This document shows, one piece after another, positions 8,072 through 16,533 of a stretch of DNA of 64,000 bases (position 1 is the stretch's first letter; the number at the start of each line of letters is the position of its first letter). Where the stretch lies: positions 372,001 through 436,000 of the forward strand of contig NZ_FNNJ01000001.1 of NCBI RefSeq assembly GCF_900106565.1. Reading direction: 5' to 3'. The notes below the pieces were generated by a model that was given only the letters and a program-made list of their open reading frames with translations, was not told where the DNA came from and made no database searches. This DNA comes from Lutibacter oricola (GTDB taxonomy: Bacteria; Bacteroidota; Bacteroidia; Flavobacteriales; Flavobacteriaceae). The translations under genes were made by a program, and so were the position numbers.

Positions 8072-11000
8072 ATGAGTAAAAAATTTAGAGAATATAAGGG
8101 GTTGAACCTCACTAAAGTAGCAGATGAGACTTTAGCATTTTGGGAAGCAGAAAATATTTTCGATAAAAGTATAGCTACTAGAGATGAAAATAAGCCATAT
8201 GTATTTTTTGAAGGACCACCTTCGGCAAATGGTTTACCAGGTATTCATCACGTTATGGCACGTGCTATTAAAGACATCTTTTGTCGTTACAAAACCTTAC
8301 AAGGCTTTCAAGTAAAACGTAAAGCTGGTTGGGATACTCACGGATTACCTATTGAATTAGGTGTTGAAAAAGAATTAGGAATTACCAAAGAAGATATTGG
8401 TAAAAAAATTACGGTTGAAGAATACAACCAAGCTTGTAGAACTGCAGTAATGCGCTATACGGATGTTTGGAACGATCTTACCAGAAAAGTTGGTTATTGG
8501 GTAGATATGGAAGATCCGTATGTGACTTATAAACCAAAATATATGGAGACTGTTTGGTATTTGTTAAGTCAGTTGTATAAAAAAGGATTGATTTACAAAG
8601 GGTATACAATTCAACCATATTCGCCAAAAGCAGGTACAGGTTTAAGTTCTCATGAGTTAAATCAACCAGGAACTTATCAAGATGTAACTGATACAACAGT
8701 TGTTGCGCAGTTTAAGGCGTTAAAAGAAACATTACCGGAGTTTTTGCAAAAAGTTGAAGGTGATGTACACTTTTTAGCTTGGACAACAACTCCTTGGACA
8801 CTTCCTTCTAATACAGCATTAACTGTTGGGAAAAAGATAGATTATGTATTAGTAAAATCTTTTAATCAATATACTTTTGAACCAATTAGTGTTATTCTTG
8901 CTAAAAATTTAGTTGGAAAACAGTTTGGTAAAAAATTCTTTACTGTTGAAAGTGAAGCAGAATTAGCTAGTTATAAAGCAGAAGATAAAAAGATTCCTTT
9001 TATTGTTGTAAAAGAATTTAAAGGAGCAGATATTTTAGAAGCAAAATACGAACAGTTAATGCCGTATGCATTGCCTTGCGAAAATCCAGAAAATGCATTT
9101 AGAGTAATTGCTGGAGATTTTGTTACTACAGAAGATGGTACCGGAATTGTACATACAGCTCCAACATTTGGTGCGGATGATGCAATGGTAGCTAAACAAG
9201 CAACACCAGAAGTACCACCAATGTTAGTTTTTGATGATAATGGAAACCAAGTTCCTTTAGTAGATTTACAAGGGAAATTTACCAAACATATGGGTGAAGA
9301 ATTTGGAGGTAAATATGTGAAGAACGAATACTACAATGAGGGAGAAGAACCTGCACGTCCTATGGATGTTGAGTTAGCTATTCGTTTAAAAGAAGAAAAT
9401 AAAGCATTTCACGTAGAAAAATACCGTCACAGTTACCCACATTGTTGGAGAACTGATAAACCAATTTTATACTATCCGTTAGATTCTTGGTTTGTAAAAG
9501 TGACTGATAAGCGTGATAAAATGTTCGAATTGAACGATACTATTAACTGGAAACCAAAATCTACTGGAGAAGGTCGTTTTGGAAACTGGTTAAAAAATGC
9601 GAACGACTGGAACTTATCTCGTTCACGTTATTGGGGAATTCCATTACCAATTTGGAGAACAGAAGATGGTACCGAAGAAATTATGATTGGTTCTGTTGAA
9701 GAATTAAAAGCTGAAATGGCAAAAGCTGTTGATGCTGGAGTATTAGAAGCTGATATTTTTGCTGATTTTGAAGTTGGAAATATGAGTAACGAAAACTACG
9801 ATAAAATTGACTTACATAAAAATGTAGTTGATGGTATTACGTTAGTTTCACCTTCAGGAAAACCAATGAAACGTGAAAGCGATTTAATTGATGTTTGGTT
9901 CGATTCTGGTTCTATGCCTTATGCACAATGGCATTACCCGTTTGAAAATAAAGAATTAATAGACGAGAAAAAATTCTATCCAGCAGACTTTATTGCTGAA
10001 GGGGTAGATCAAACTCGTGGGTGGTTTTATACATTACATGCAATTGGAACAATGGTTTTCGATTCTGTAGCTTATAAAAATGTTGTGTCTAACGGTTTAG
10101 TGCTAGATAAGGAAGGAAAGAAAATGTCGAAGCGTTTAGGAAATGCTGTTGATCCGTTTGAAACAATGGATAAATACGGAGCAGATGCTACACGTTGGTA
10201 TATGATTTCGAATGCAAATCCTTGGGATAACTTAAAGTTTGATGTTGAAGGAATTGATGAGGTTCGTAGAAAATTCTTTGGAACACTATATAACACGTAT
10301 TCATTCTTCTCTTTATATGCAAACTTAGATGGGTTTACATATGCTGAAGATGAAATTGCAATACAAGACAGGCCAGAAATTGACCGCTGGGTATTGTCTG
10401 AATTAAATTCATTAGTAAAAAATGTAGAGAAATTTTACGAAGAATATGAGCCAACAAAAGCAGCTCGTGCTATTCAAGAATTTGTTGGTGAAAATTTAAG
10501 TAACTGGTTTGTTCGTTTAAGTAGAAGACGTTTTTGGAAAGGCGACTACGGTCAAGATAAAATTTCCGCGTACCAAACATTATATACGTGTATGTTAACA
10601 GTTGCTAAATTAGGTTCGCCAATTGCACCTTTCTTTATGGATAATCTTTATAAAGATTTAATAGCAGTTTCAGGTAAAGAAAACTTTGAATCTATACATT
10701 TAGGTGAATTTCCAACAAGTAATGATAGTTTAATTGATAGTAAGTTAGAGCACAAAATGCAACAAGCTCAAAAAATATCATCAATGGTGTTATCACTACG
10801 TAAAAAGGAAATGATAAAAGTACGTCAACCTTTACAACGTGTTATGATTCCTGTTTTGAACGAAGCAGATAGAGAAGAAATTTTAGCAGTTGAAAACTTA
10901 ATAAAATCGGAAGTAAATGTAAAGGAAATTGAGTTAATTGACGATGCTTCAGGTATATTAGTTAAAACTATAAAACCTAATTTTAAAGTATTAGGACCTA

Positions 11001-11482
11001 AGTTTGGAAAAGATATGCGTTTTGTTGGGCAAGCTATCCAAAAATTAGATCAAGATGACATTGCAGCTATTGAAAAAGATGGAGAAATTTCTTTAACAAT
11101 AAACGAAAAAGTTGTAAATTTAACTATAGCAGAAGTTGAAATAGTATCGCAAGATATTGAAGGTTGGTTGGTAGCAAATCAAGGTGGTTTAACAGTTGCC
11201 TTAGATGTTACAATTACTGAAGAATTAAGAAATGAAGGAAATGCAAGGGAGTTAATAAACAGGGTTCAAAACTTGCGAAAAGAATCTGGTTTAGAAGTGA
11301 ATGATAAAATTCAACTTATTATTCAAAAAAATGATATATTAGAGCGCTCAATAAAAGAGAACGAAGATTATATAAAGACAGAAACATTAACTAACAAATT
11401 AGTATTTGAAGACGAAATAGAAAAAGGCACGGAAATTGCTTTTGACGATGTAAGCACTAAAATATTAATTAAAAAAATGTAA
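8072..11482 (+). CDS. ileS: Isoleucyl-tRNA synthetase, eukaryote-like type 2
   Basis: Charges tRNA-Ile with isoleucine in the cytoplasm. The 1136 residues exceed the roughly 930 of type-1 bacterial IleRS and fit the type-2 form common in Bacteroidota. The class I signature region is FFEGPPSANGLPGIHH (45-60), where the usual HxGH reads GIHH (57-60). The second signature is intact as KKMSKRLGN near 683-691. An editing domain lies between them, and the C-terminal quarter holds anticodon-binding and extra domains. GxHH in place of HxGH has been reported in a subset of type-2 enzymes and linked there to very high mupirocin resistance. The gene is followed after 4 bases by the DksA-like gene, a linkage often seen in this phylum together with lspA. 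Confidence 0.96.
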   Translation: MSKKFREYKGLNLTKVADETLAFWEAENIFDKSIATRDENKPYVFFEGPPSANGLPGIHHVMARAIKDIFCRYKTLQGFQVKRKAGWDTHGLPIELGVEKELGITKEDIGKKITVEEYNQACRTAVMRYTDVWNDLTRKVGYWVDMEDPYVTYKPKYMETVWYLLSQLYKKGLIYKGYTIQPYSPKAGTGLSSHELNQPGTYQDVTDTTVVAQFKALKETLPEFLQKVEGDVHFLAWTTTPWTLPSNTALTVGKKIDYVLVKSFNQYTFEPISVILAKNLVGKQFGKKFFTVESEAELASYKAEDKKIPFIVVKEFKGADILEAKYEQLMPYALPCENPENAFRVIAGDFVTTEDGTGIVHTAPTFGADDAMVAKQATPEVPPMLVFDDNGNQVPLVDLQGKFTKHMGEEFGGKYVKNEYYNEGEEPARPMDVELAIRLKEENKAFHVEKYRHSYPHCWRTDKPILYYPLDSWFVKVTDKRDKMFELNDTINWKPKSTGEGRFGNWLKNANDWNLSRSRYWGIPLPIWRTEDGTEEIMIGSVEELKAEMAKAVDAGVLEADIFADFEVGNMSNENYDKIDLHKNVVDGITLVSPSGKPMKRESDLIDVWFDSGSMPYAQWHYPFENKELIDEKKFYPADFIAEGVDQTRGWFYTLHAIGTMVFDSVAYKNVVSNGLVLDKEGKKMSKRLGNAVDPFETMDKYGADATRWYMISNANPWDNLKFDVEGIDEVRRKFFGTLYNTYSFFSLYANLDGFTYAEDEIAIQDRPEIDRWVLSELNSLVKNVEKFYEEYEPTKAARAIQEFVGENLSNWFVRLSRRRFWKGDYGQDKISAYQTLYTCMLTVAKLGSPIAPFFMDNLYKDLIAVSGKENFESIHLGEFPTSNDSLIDSKLEHKMQQAQKISSMVLSLRKKEMIKVRQPLQRVMIPVLNEADREEILAVENLIKSEVNVKEIELIDDASGILVKTIKPNFKVLGPKFGKDMRFVGQAIQKLDQDDIAAIEKDGEISLTINEKVVNLTIAEVEIVSQDIEGWLVANQGGLTVALDVTITEELRNEGNARELINRVQNLRKESGLEVNDKIQLIIQKNDILERSIKENEDYIKTETLTNKLVFEDEIEKGTEIAFDDVSTKILIKKM

Positions 11483-11486
11483 GCTT

Positions 11487-11861
11487 ATGAACGAACAAAA
11501 TAGATATTCTGATAAGGATTTAGCTGAATTTAAGGAAATAATACTAGCTAAAATAGAACATGCAGAAGAGGATTTAAGATTGCTAGAAAGCTCTTTTAAA
11601 AACGATAGTAACAATGGTACAGATGATACTTCGCCTATATTTAAAGGTTTTGAAGAAGGTTCTGAAACCATGTCTAAAGAAGCAAATGTTCAATTGGCAA
11701 TTCGTCAACAAAAATTTATTAGAGATTTAAAAAACGCAATTTTACGTATTGAGAATAAAACTTACGGTATTTGTAGAGTTACAGGTAAGTTAATTCAAAA
11801 ACAACGTTTAAAATTAGTGCCTCATGCTACTTTAAGTATTGAAGCAAAAAAACAACAATAA
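11487..11861 (+). CDS. TraR/DksA family protein with degenerate zinc finger
   Basis: A 124-residue protein with a DksA-like helical part (about 10-85) and a C-terminal zinc-finger-like block, YGICRVTGKLIQKQRL. Classical DksA has four Cys ligands; here only one Cys remains (YGIC), so a normal zinc site cannot form. Flavobacterial homologues with the same CRVTGKLI block are typical, so this is a family feature, not a mutation in this strain. By analogy it may bind RNA polymerase and modulate transcription in stress. It starts 4 bases after ileS and is followed by a terminator and then lspA. Confidence 0.85.
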   Translation: MNEQNRYSDKDLAEFKEIILAKIEHAEEDLRLLESSFKNDSNNGTDDTSPIFKGFEEGSETMSKEANVQLAIRQQKFIRDLKNAILRIENKTYGICRVTGKLIQKQRLKLVPHATLSIEAKKQQ

Positions 11862-11880
11862 ATAATATTTTATATATGGT

Positions 11881-11910
11881 GAAGCTTCCTTTTTTGGAGG
11901 CTTCATTTTT
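11881..11910 (+). terminator. Hairpin terminator after the ileS-dksA unit
   Basis: GAAGCTTCC (11881-11889) and GGAGGCTTC (11896-11904) pair with one mismatch-like G-T position across a T-rich loop, then ATTTTT follows. Confidence 0.8.
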
Positions 11911-11912
11911 AA

Positions 11913-11927
11913 TATAGGTTACCTATA
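11913..11927 (+). promoter_or_regulatory. Perfect inverted repeat just before lspA
   Basis: TATAGGT-T-ACCTATA has seven-base perfect arms around one base, 13 bases upstream of the lspA start. It may be an operator or a chance palindrome in AT-rich DNA. Confidence 0.35.
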
Positions 11928-11939
11928 AAACTGTGCAAT

Positions 11940-12554
11940 TTGAAAAAAGCTGTAGCAATAATAATACTTGTCTTATTAATTGATCAAATTAGTAAAATTT
12001 ACATAAAAACAAACTTTCTGTACGGAGAGGAAGTTGTAGTTTTTGATTGGTTTAGAATTCATTTTATTGAAAACAACGGAATGGCTTGGGGAGCTGAGTT
12101 TGGAGGTAGAACAGGTAAACTTTTTTTGACTGTTTTTAGATTATTTGCAATTGGTGGAATTGGTTATTGGCTGTATACATCAGTTAAAAAAAATGCACAC
12201 AACGCTTTAATAATTGCAATATCTTTAATATTTGCTGGAGCACTAGGTAATATAATAGATTCAGTTTTTTATGGTGTTATTTTTAATACACCTTATAACG
12301 AAACTGCAACACTTTTTGCTGAAGAACCTTATGGTGAATTATTATATGGTAAAGTAGTAGATATGCTGTATTTTCCAATGTGGAAAGGAACATTACCAGA
12401 ATGGTTTCCTTATAAAGGTGGTGAACCTTTTACATTTTTTAATGCAATTTTTAATGTTGCAGATGCAGCAATTTCTATAGCTGTAGCTATTTTAATAATT
12501 TTCAACAAAAAAGCGTTTCCTAAGGAAGAAGAAATAACAGAGATTACGGATTAA
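11940..12554 (+). CDS. lspA: Lipoprotein signal peptidase (signal peptidase II)
   Basis: Inner-membrane aspartic protease that cleaves prolipoprotein signal peptides before the lipidated Cys. At 204 residues it is slightly longer than the roughly 165 of E. coli. Family blocks are visible: FIENNGMAWG (43-51), GALGNIIDSVFYG (100-112) with catalytic Asp107, and FNVADAAIS with the second Asp near 175. Four hydrophobic segments fit the known topology. The only reasonable start is a TTG at 11940 giving KKAVAIIIL. Many genes in this window encode its substrates. Its last 11 bases overlap the end of the convergent sulfatase gene. Confidence 0.94.
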   Translation: MKKAVAIIILVLLIDQISKIYIKTNFLYGEEVVVFDWFRIHFIENNGMAWGAEFGGRTGKLFLTVFRLFAIGGIGYWLYTSVKKNAHNALIIAISLIFAGALGNIIDSVFYGVIFNTPYNETATLFAEEPYGELLYGKVVDMLYFPMWKGTLPEWFPYKGGEPFTFFNAIFNVADAAISIAVAILIIFNKKAFPKEEEITEITD

Positions 12555-13866
12555 TTTCTGCTAATTTTTTAACTAATTCATCCTTTATTTTACTATCACT
12601 TTCACTTAGTGGAAGGTTATTAGCTTTTAATAAATTTTTAGTTTCTAAAGAATCTATACTTAGGTTATATAAACTTTCAGAACCGTTGTTAAATAGCATG
12701 TATTTATGTGTGTTGTTTCTAATAGTTTTATTAAATTCATCTTCAGCATAAGCATATTCTCTTACTTGAGTTGTTGAATTAGAAAACGATTCATAAAAAC
12801 TATTACTATCGTTAATTTTGCTGACATTTACACCTGCAATATTTGCTAACGTTGCAAATAAATCTGTAGTATTTATTAATGCGTTTTCAGACTCGTTAAT
12901 TCTAGTTACATTTTTACCCGCAATTACCATTGGTACATTAATTCCGCCTTGATATAGTGATCCTTTTACTCTTTTATTATTGTATTCTTGCGCTACTTGA
13001 TTTGGAGTACCATTATCTCCAATAAAAATAATTACAGTGTTTTCTTTTTCTTCTGAAGTCATACTGTTTAATAGTCTTCCAAATTCACTATCCATAGCTT
13101 CAAGCATTGCTAAATAGTAAGGTAATGGATTTGCATCAATACTTGCTTGATCGGTGGGTAAACTACCTTGAAAATGTAAATCTGTTGGAGGTAAATGAAA
13201 AGGTGTATGAGGAGCATTATATGCTAACCATAAAAACCAAGGCTTTGTTTGTTCTGCAATCCAATCAATAGCTTTGTTTGTATATTCAGTGGTATTATAC
13301 GTTGTAGCTATTGTTTGAACACCATTTTCAGTAGATTTCCAATTCCAATAATCAGTTAATGTACCAGATAAAGATCCAGAGTAATACTCAATCCCCATAT
13401 TTTCTGGATGATTTTTACTATTTGATAAGTGCCATTTACCTATTACTGCTGAAGCATATTCACCATTTAAATTTGTATCTATATATTTTTGAATGGATAT
13501 TTCAGAAGTGCTTAAAGTATTGTTTACAGCTAAAACACCATTATTAACACCATATTTACCTGTTAATATAGTTGCTCTTGTTGGGGAACACGTTGGGTTA
13601 GACCAAACATTATTGTATGTAATACCTGTATTTATTAAGTTTTGAAGCTGTGGCATATTTGGTTTCTCTGTTCCAACGGAATAACCTGGTGAAGCATCTA
13701 AACCTATATCATCAGCAATTACCATTAAAATATTAGGTTTCGTATTTACTATTTCGGTTTTAGGAGTTGTTTCATTCTCAATTTCTAGATCTATAAAATC
13801 ATCATTTTTTTCTGAACAAGAAACGAGAGTACTTAAAACTAGTAGGTATAGTATATTTTTCTTCAT
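12544..13866 (-). CDS. Sulfatase, lipoprotein
   Basis: A 440-residue type I sulfatase exported as a lipoprotein (lipobox LVSC, Cys17). The formylglycine signature is Cys93-Ser-Pro-Thr-Arg97 in NPTCSPTRATILTGKYG, where the Cys is converted to formylglycine by a maturase not seen in this window. Metal-binding blocks MVIADDIG (48-55) and FIGDNGTP are present, as is GKWHLSN. It should remove sulfate esters from a sulfated sugar, fitting growth on algal polysaccharides, but the substrate class cannot be read by eye. It lies 23 bases after the DUF1566 lipoprotein gene on the same strand, so both are probably one operon. Confidence 0.92.
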   Translation of the reverse strand: MKKNILYLLVLSTLVSCSEKNDDFIDLEIENETTPKTEIVNTKPNILMVIADDIGLDASPGYSVGTEKPNMPQLQNLINTGITYNNVWSNPTCSPTRATILTGKYGVNNGVLAVNNTLSTSEISIQKYIDTNLNGEYASAVIGKWHLSNSKNHPENMGIEYYSGSLSGTLTDYWNWKSTENGVQTIATTYNTTEYTNKAIDWIAEQTKPWFLWLAYNAPHTPFHLPPTDLHFQGSLPTDQASIDANPLPYYLAMLEAMDSEFGRLLNSMTSEEKENTVIIFIGDNGTPNQVAQEYNNKRVKGSLYQGGINVPMVIAGKNVTRINESENALINTTDLFATLANIAGVNVSKINDSNSFYESFSNSTTQVREYAYAEDEFNKTIRNNTHKYMLFNNGSESLYNLSIDSLETKNLLKANNLPLSESDSKIKDELVKKLAEINP

Positions 13867-13889
13867 TTTAAATGTTTAAATACGTTTTG

Positions 13890-15137
13890 TTATTCAATAT
13901 TTCTTACACAGCGCACATAATTATATACATATCTAACATCTCCTTGAGGCCCGAAGAATTGAGGATAATCATCTATGTTTCCACTTTTAGGATCACTACG
14001 TTGACAACCTGCTCCGTGAACATCCATTAATGTTCCGTTCATTTCTCCTTGTCCTTCTCCAAATGCAATATAAACACCGCTTGAATATGGATTAGCTCCA
14101 TCTAAATGGCTAGTTCCTGTCCAATAAAATGGATATTGACCTGTGTTTCCATCTGGATCTGTTATTTCAGTACAATCAAAAATAGGGTCAATAGCTGGTG
14201 AATTTGTAGTTTTTGGAGATCTAGTATAATCTACAATACTTTGTAATTCTTTAGCATTTGGTAAACGCCAATCCGAATAATTTGCAAAGTCTAAGTTTTC
14301 TGAATATTCCAATGCTTCTTGCCAATCTCTTGAAATTTCATCATCTTTTTGTTCCCACATTAAGCCAGTTGCTAAATCGCTAATTGTTCCGTCTCCATTG
14401 TCTACAAAATTATTTTTACCGTAATATGTATTTCCTCTAACCATTCTAAAATACATAGTATTTGCAGCTCCTGAACCTTGCTTATATTTTGGATATCCTT
14501 TTATACGGCCATCTACAAAATTTACCCCAAAAACAGTTTCGTCCGAATTCATTGTAGTACTAACATATTCGGTTGAAGACCAAGTTTGAGCATCAATTTC
14601 ACGTTCTCCAATGGATGTATCACCTAATTCTTGATTGAAATAATTGGTGTCTATAAATAAATCAATGGCAACTTCACCTTTTACTTTTCCTGAAAATAGT
14701 ATTAGTGAGTATAATTCTTTTAAAGTTGGTACTCTCCAATCTGTATGATTTCCTAAGCTTGAATTAGATGCTTTTGTAAAAGCTTCAGTAAATGTTATTT
14801 TAGAACCCATATCTTGTTCCCACATTAATCCGGTAACATTATCTGTAATGGTACCATCTTTGTTATTTGTATATGAAGGTTGGTTTCCTAGATAATTTGA
14901 ATCTTGACCGAAAAAAGAATTGCCTTGACTTGGTTTTGAAATTAGTGCGTCATTACTATAAGAGTCTATAATGCCGGTGTCAACTATAGTATATGGTTTG
15001 TTTGTAGTTGGTAAATCAATAATAACATTTTGCTCTTCTTCGGTTATTTCATCTATTATAATATCATTATCACTGTTTCCACAAGAGATAAGTATTAAGC
15101 AGAATAATCCTAATAGGGTAAGTCGATTTAATTTCAT
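13890..15137 (-). CDS. DUF1566 (Lcl C-terminal domain) lipoprotein, two repeats
   Basis: A 415-residue lipoprotein (lipobox LISC, Cys19) with two copies of the DUF1566/Lcl C-terminal domain. Each copy has the same frame: DGTITDNVTGLMWEQ ... WRVPTLKELYSL in the first half, and DGTISDLATGLMWEQ ... WRLPNAKELQSI in the second. The second copy ends with a Cys-containing tail, VYNYVRCVRNIE. The fold is C-lectin-like and is common in surface proteins of unknown binding target. Being upstream of the sulfatase in the same operon suggests a role at the cell surface with the sulfated ligand, but that is inference. Confidence 0.85.
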   Translation of the reverse strand: MKLNRLTLLGLFCLILISCGNSDNDIIIDEITEEEQNVIIDLPTTNKPYTIVDTGIIDSYSNDALISKPSQGNSFFGQDSNYLGNQPSYTNNKDGTITDNVTGLMWEQDMGSKITFTEAFTKASNSSLGNHTDWRVPTLKELYSLILFSGKVKGEVAIDLFIDTNYFNQELGDTSIGEREIDAQTWSSTEYVSTTMNSDETVFGVNFVDGRIKGYPKYKQGSGAANTMYFRMVRGNTYYGKNNFVDNGDGTISDLATGLMWEQKDDEISRDWQEALEYSENLDFANYSDWRLPNAKELQSIVDYTRSPKTTNSPAIDPIFDCTEITDPDGNTGQYPFYWTGTSHLDGANPYSSGVYIAFGEGQGEMNGTLMDVHGAGCQRSDPKSGNIDDYPQFFGPQGDVRYVYNYVRCVRNIE

Positions 15138-15196
15138 AGTGCGTTGGTTTATTTCCCTATTATGACTTCGAATTATAAAAAAGGTTTAAAATAATT

Positions 15197-15225
15197 TTGC
15201 AATTTAAATTCTTATCGTACATTTG
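15197..15225 (+). promoter_or_regulatory. Bacteroidota promoter of the arsenic operon
   Basis: TTG at 15197-15199 and TACATTTG at 15218-15225, 18 bases apart, match the -33/-7 consensus fully. The -7 box ends 10 bases before the arsR ATG, so the leader would be only a few bases long. Confidence 0.75.
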
Positions 15226-15235
15226 CGATGAACTT

Positions 15236-15568
15236 ATGAAGAGAACAAAAGAAGATATCATTTATCAGGTTGAGACCGAAGAGATTGCAAAATTTGCAAA
15301 GGCTTTGGGTCATCCAACGCGTATTAAAATATTGAATCATTTAGACAATGCAAGTTGTTGTTATACAGGTGATTTGTTAGAGGTTTTGCCTTTAGCACAA
15401 TCTACAATTTCACAACATTTAAAAGAATTAAAAGATGCTGGTTTAATACAAGGAACTGTGAATCCGCCAAAAGTTAAATATTGTATTGATCAAGAAAATT
15501 GGTTGAGAGCTAAAGCTGTTTTTAATGAATTTTTCAATAAGAATATGACTAAAAATACGTGTGACTAA
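15236..15568 (+). CDS. arsR: ArsR-type metalloregulator
   Basis: A 110-residue winged-helix repressor that should bind DNA until arsenite or a related metal releases it. The helix-turn-helix is LPLAQSTISQHLKELKDAGL. A Cys pair lies in NASCCYTGDL, at the place where ArsR proteins carry the CxC As(III) site in the DNA-binding helix region. The longer frame opening with TTG at 15197 runs through the promoter, so the ATG at 15236 (MKRTKEDI) is the real start. It is first in a run of co-directional arsenic genes and probably represses its own promoter. Confidence 0.92.
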   Translation: MKRTKEDIIYQVETEEIAKFAKALGHPTRIKILNHLDNASCCYTGDLLEVLPLAQSTISQHLKELKDAGLIQGTVNPPKVKYCIDQENWLRAKAVFNEFFNKNMTKNTCD

Positions 15569-15616
15569 AAAAATTTAACTACACCAATCGTTTATTTGCG
15601 ATTAAAAATCAAAAAT

Positions 15617-16090
15617 ATGAATATTCAAGAAATTAAAAATCATTTAGGTAAGCTTGAGACTATAGCTTTCCAATTGCCAGATGGCAATTTGGTGCCAAGT
15701 CACTTTCATGTAACAGAAGTTGGAAAAGTTACAAAGCATTTTATTGACTGTGGTGGAACTTTAAGAAATGAGGTTGTTGCAAATTTTCAATTATGGAATG
15801 CTAATGATTACGATCATAGGTTACACCCAGAAAAATTGATAAACATAATAGAATTGTCTGACGAATATTTAAAATTAGGAAATCTAGAAATTGAAGTAGA
15901 ATACCAAGCTTCAACTATTGGTAAATACGGATTAGATTTTGACGGAACAAACTTTTTATTAACCACTAAACAAACAGATTGTTTAGCAAAAGATAATTGC
16001 GGCATTCCACCTGAAAAAACAAAGGTTAAGCTTACTAGTTTAGGTAATGATAATTCTAGTTGTTGCTCTTCAGAATCAAATTGTTGTTAA
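15617..16090 (+). CDS. DUF6428-like protein with Cys-rich tail
   Basis: A 157-residue cytoplasmic protein with no signal peptide. The body (FHVTEVGKVTKHFIDCGG ... LEIEVEYQASTIGKYGL) matches the DUF6428 type found beside arsR in Bacteroidota; its biochemical function is not known. Cys residues recur at ACLAKDNCG-like positions (TDCLAKDNCG) and the protein ends in SSCCSSESNCC. Such paired Cys could bind As(III) or another soft metal, so a buffering or chaperone role is possible. The ATG at 15617 is preferred to an in-frame TTG at 15596. A -7-like TTTATTTG sits just upstream. Confidence 0.8.
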   Translation: MNIQEIKNHLGKLETIAFQLPDGNLVPSHFHVTEVGKVTKHFIDCGGTLRNEVVANFQLWNANDYDHRLHPEKLINIIELSDEYLKLGNLEIEVEYQASTIGKYGLDFDGTNFLLTTKQTDCLAKDNCGIPPEKTKVKLTSLGNDNSSCCSSESNCC

Positions 16091-16127
16091 GAATAAATTA
16101 AATAGAGTATTAAAAAGTATATAAATT

Positions 16128-16448
16128 ATGAAATCAATAAAAGTATTAGGAACAGGTTGTCCAAGTTGTGTAAGCGCTGAAAAAGTAATTGAAGAAGTGG
16201 TAAATGAGTTAAACATTGACGCTAAAATTGAAAGGGTAACGGACATTATGGAAATTATGGCATTTGATGTTATGAAAACTCCTGCAGTTGTTGTTGATGG
16301 AAAAGTAATGATTAAAGGAAAAGTGCCTTCAAAAGATGAAGTAAAAGCAATATTGGTAGATAATTTTGCAAACAATGCGTGTTGTTCAGATGAGAGTTCA
16401 AATGATTCTTGTTGCTCAACGGATGAAAAAGAAACAGGTTGTTGTTAG
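16128..16448 (+). CDS. Thioredoxin-like CxxC protein with three Cys-pair tail
   Basis: A 106-residue protein whose first 80 residues match the small redox-active disulfide/thioredoxin_3 family: KVLGTGCPSCVSAEK has the CPSC active site (Cys11 and Cys14), and TPAVVVDGKVMIKGKVPS has the cis-Pro loop. The last 25 residues are unusual for the family: three Cys pairs (ACCSDES, DSCCSTD, ETGCC). It may reduce the arsenate reductase, act like the ArsE subunit of ArsEFG systems, or hand As(III) to an efflux pump. Which of these applies cannot be decided from sequence. Confidence 0.85.
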   Translation: MKSIKVLGTGCPSCVSAEKVIEEVVNELNIDAKIERVTDIMEIMAFDVMKTPAVVVDGKVMIKGKVPSKDEVKAILVDNFANNACCSDESSNDSCCSTDEKETGCC

Positions 16449-16478
16449 GTAAGGAAGTTTAAAACCCTGTGAATCGCA

Positions 16479-16499
16479 ATTCTAAACTTGATTCAGAAT
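16479..16499. repeat. Short imperfect inverted repeat, REP-like
   Basis: ATTCTAAA-CTTGA-TTCAGAAT folds into an 8-base stem with one mismatch. The TTCAGAAT arm is shared with the repeats at 17165 and its inverse at 18274. Confidence 0.45.
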
Positions 16500-16533
16500 C
16501 TCATCATACGAGTAATAAATATATTTTTTAATT

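Noticed and set aside
15197-15235. Longer ArsR start at TTG 15197
   Set aside because: The extra 13 codons contain the -33 and -7 promoter elements, so translation from there is unlikely.
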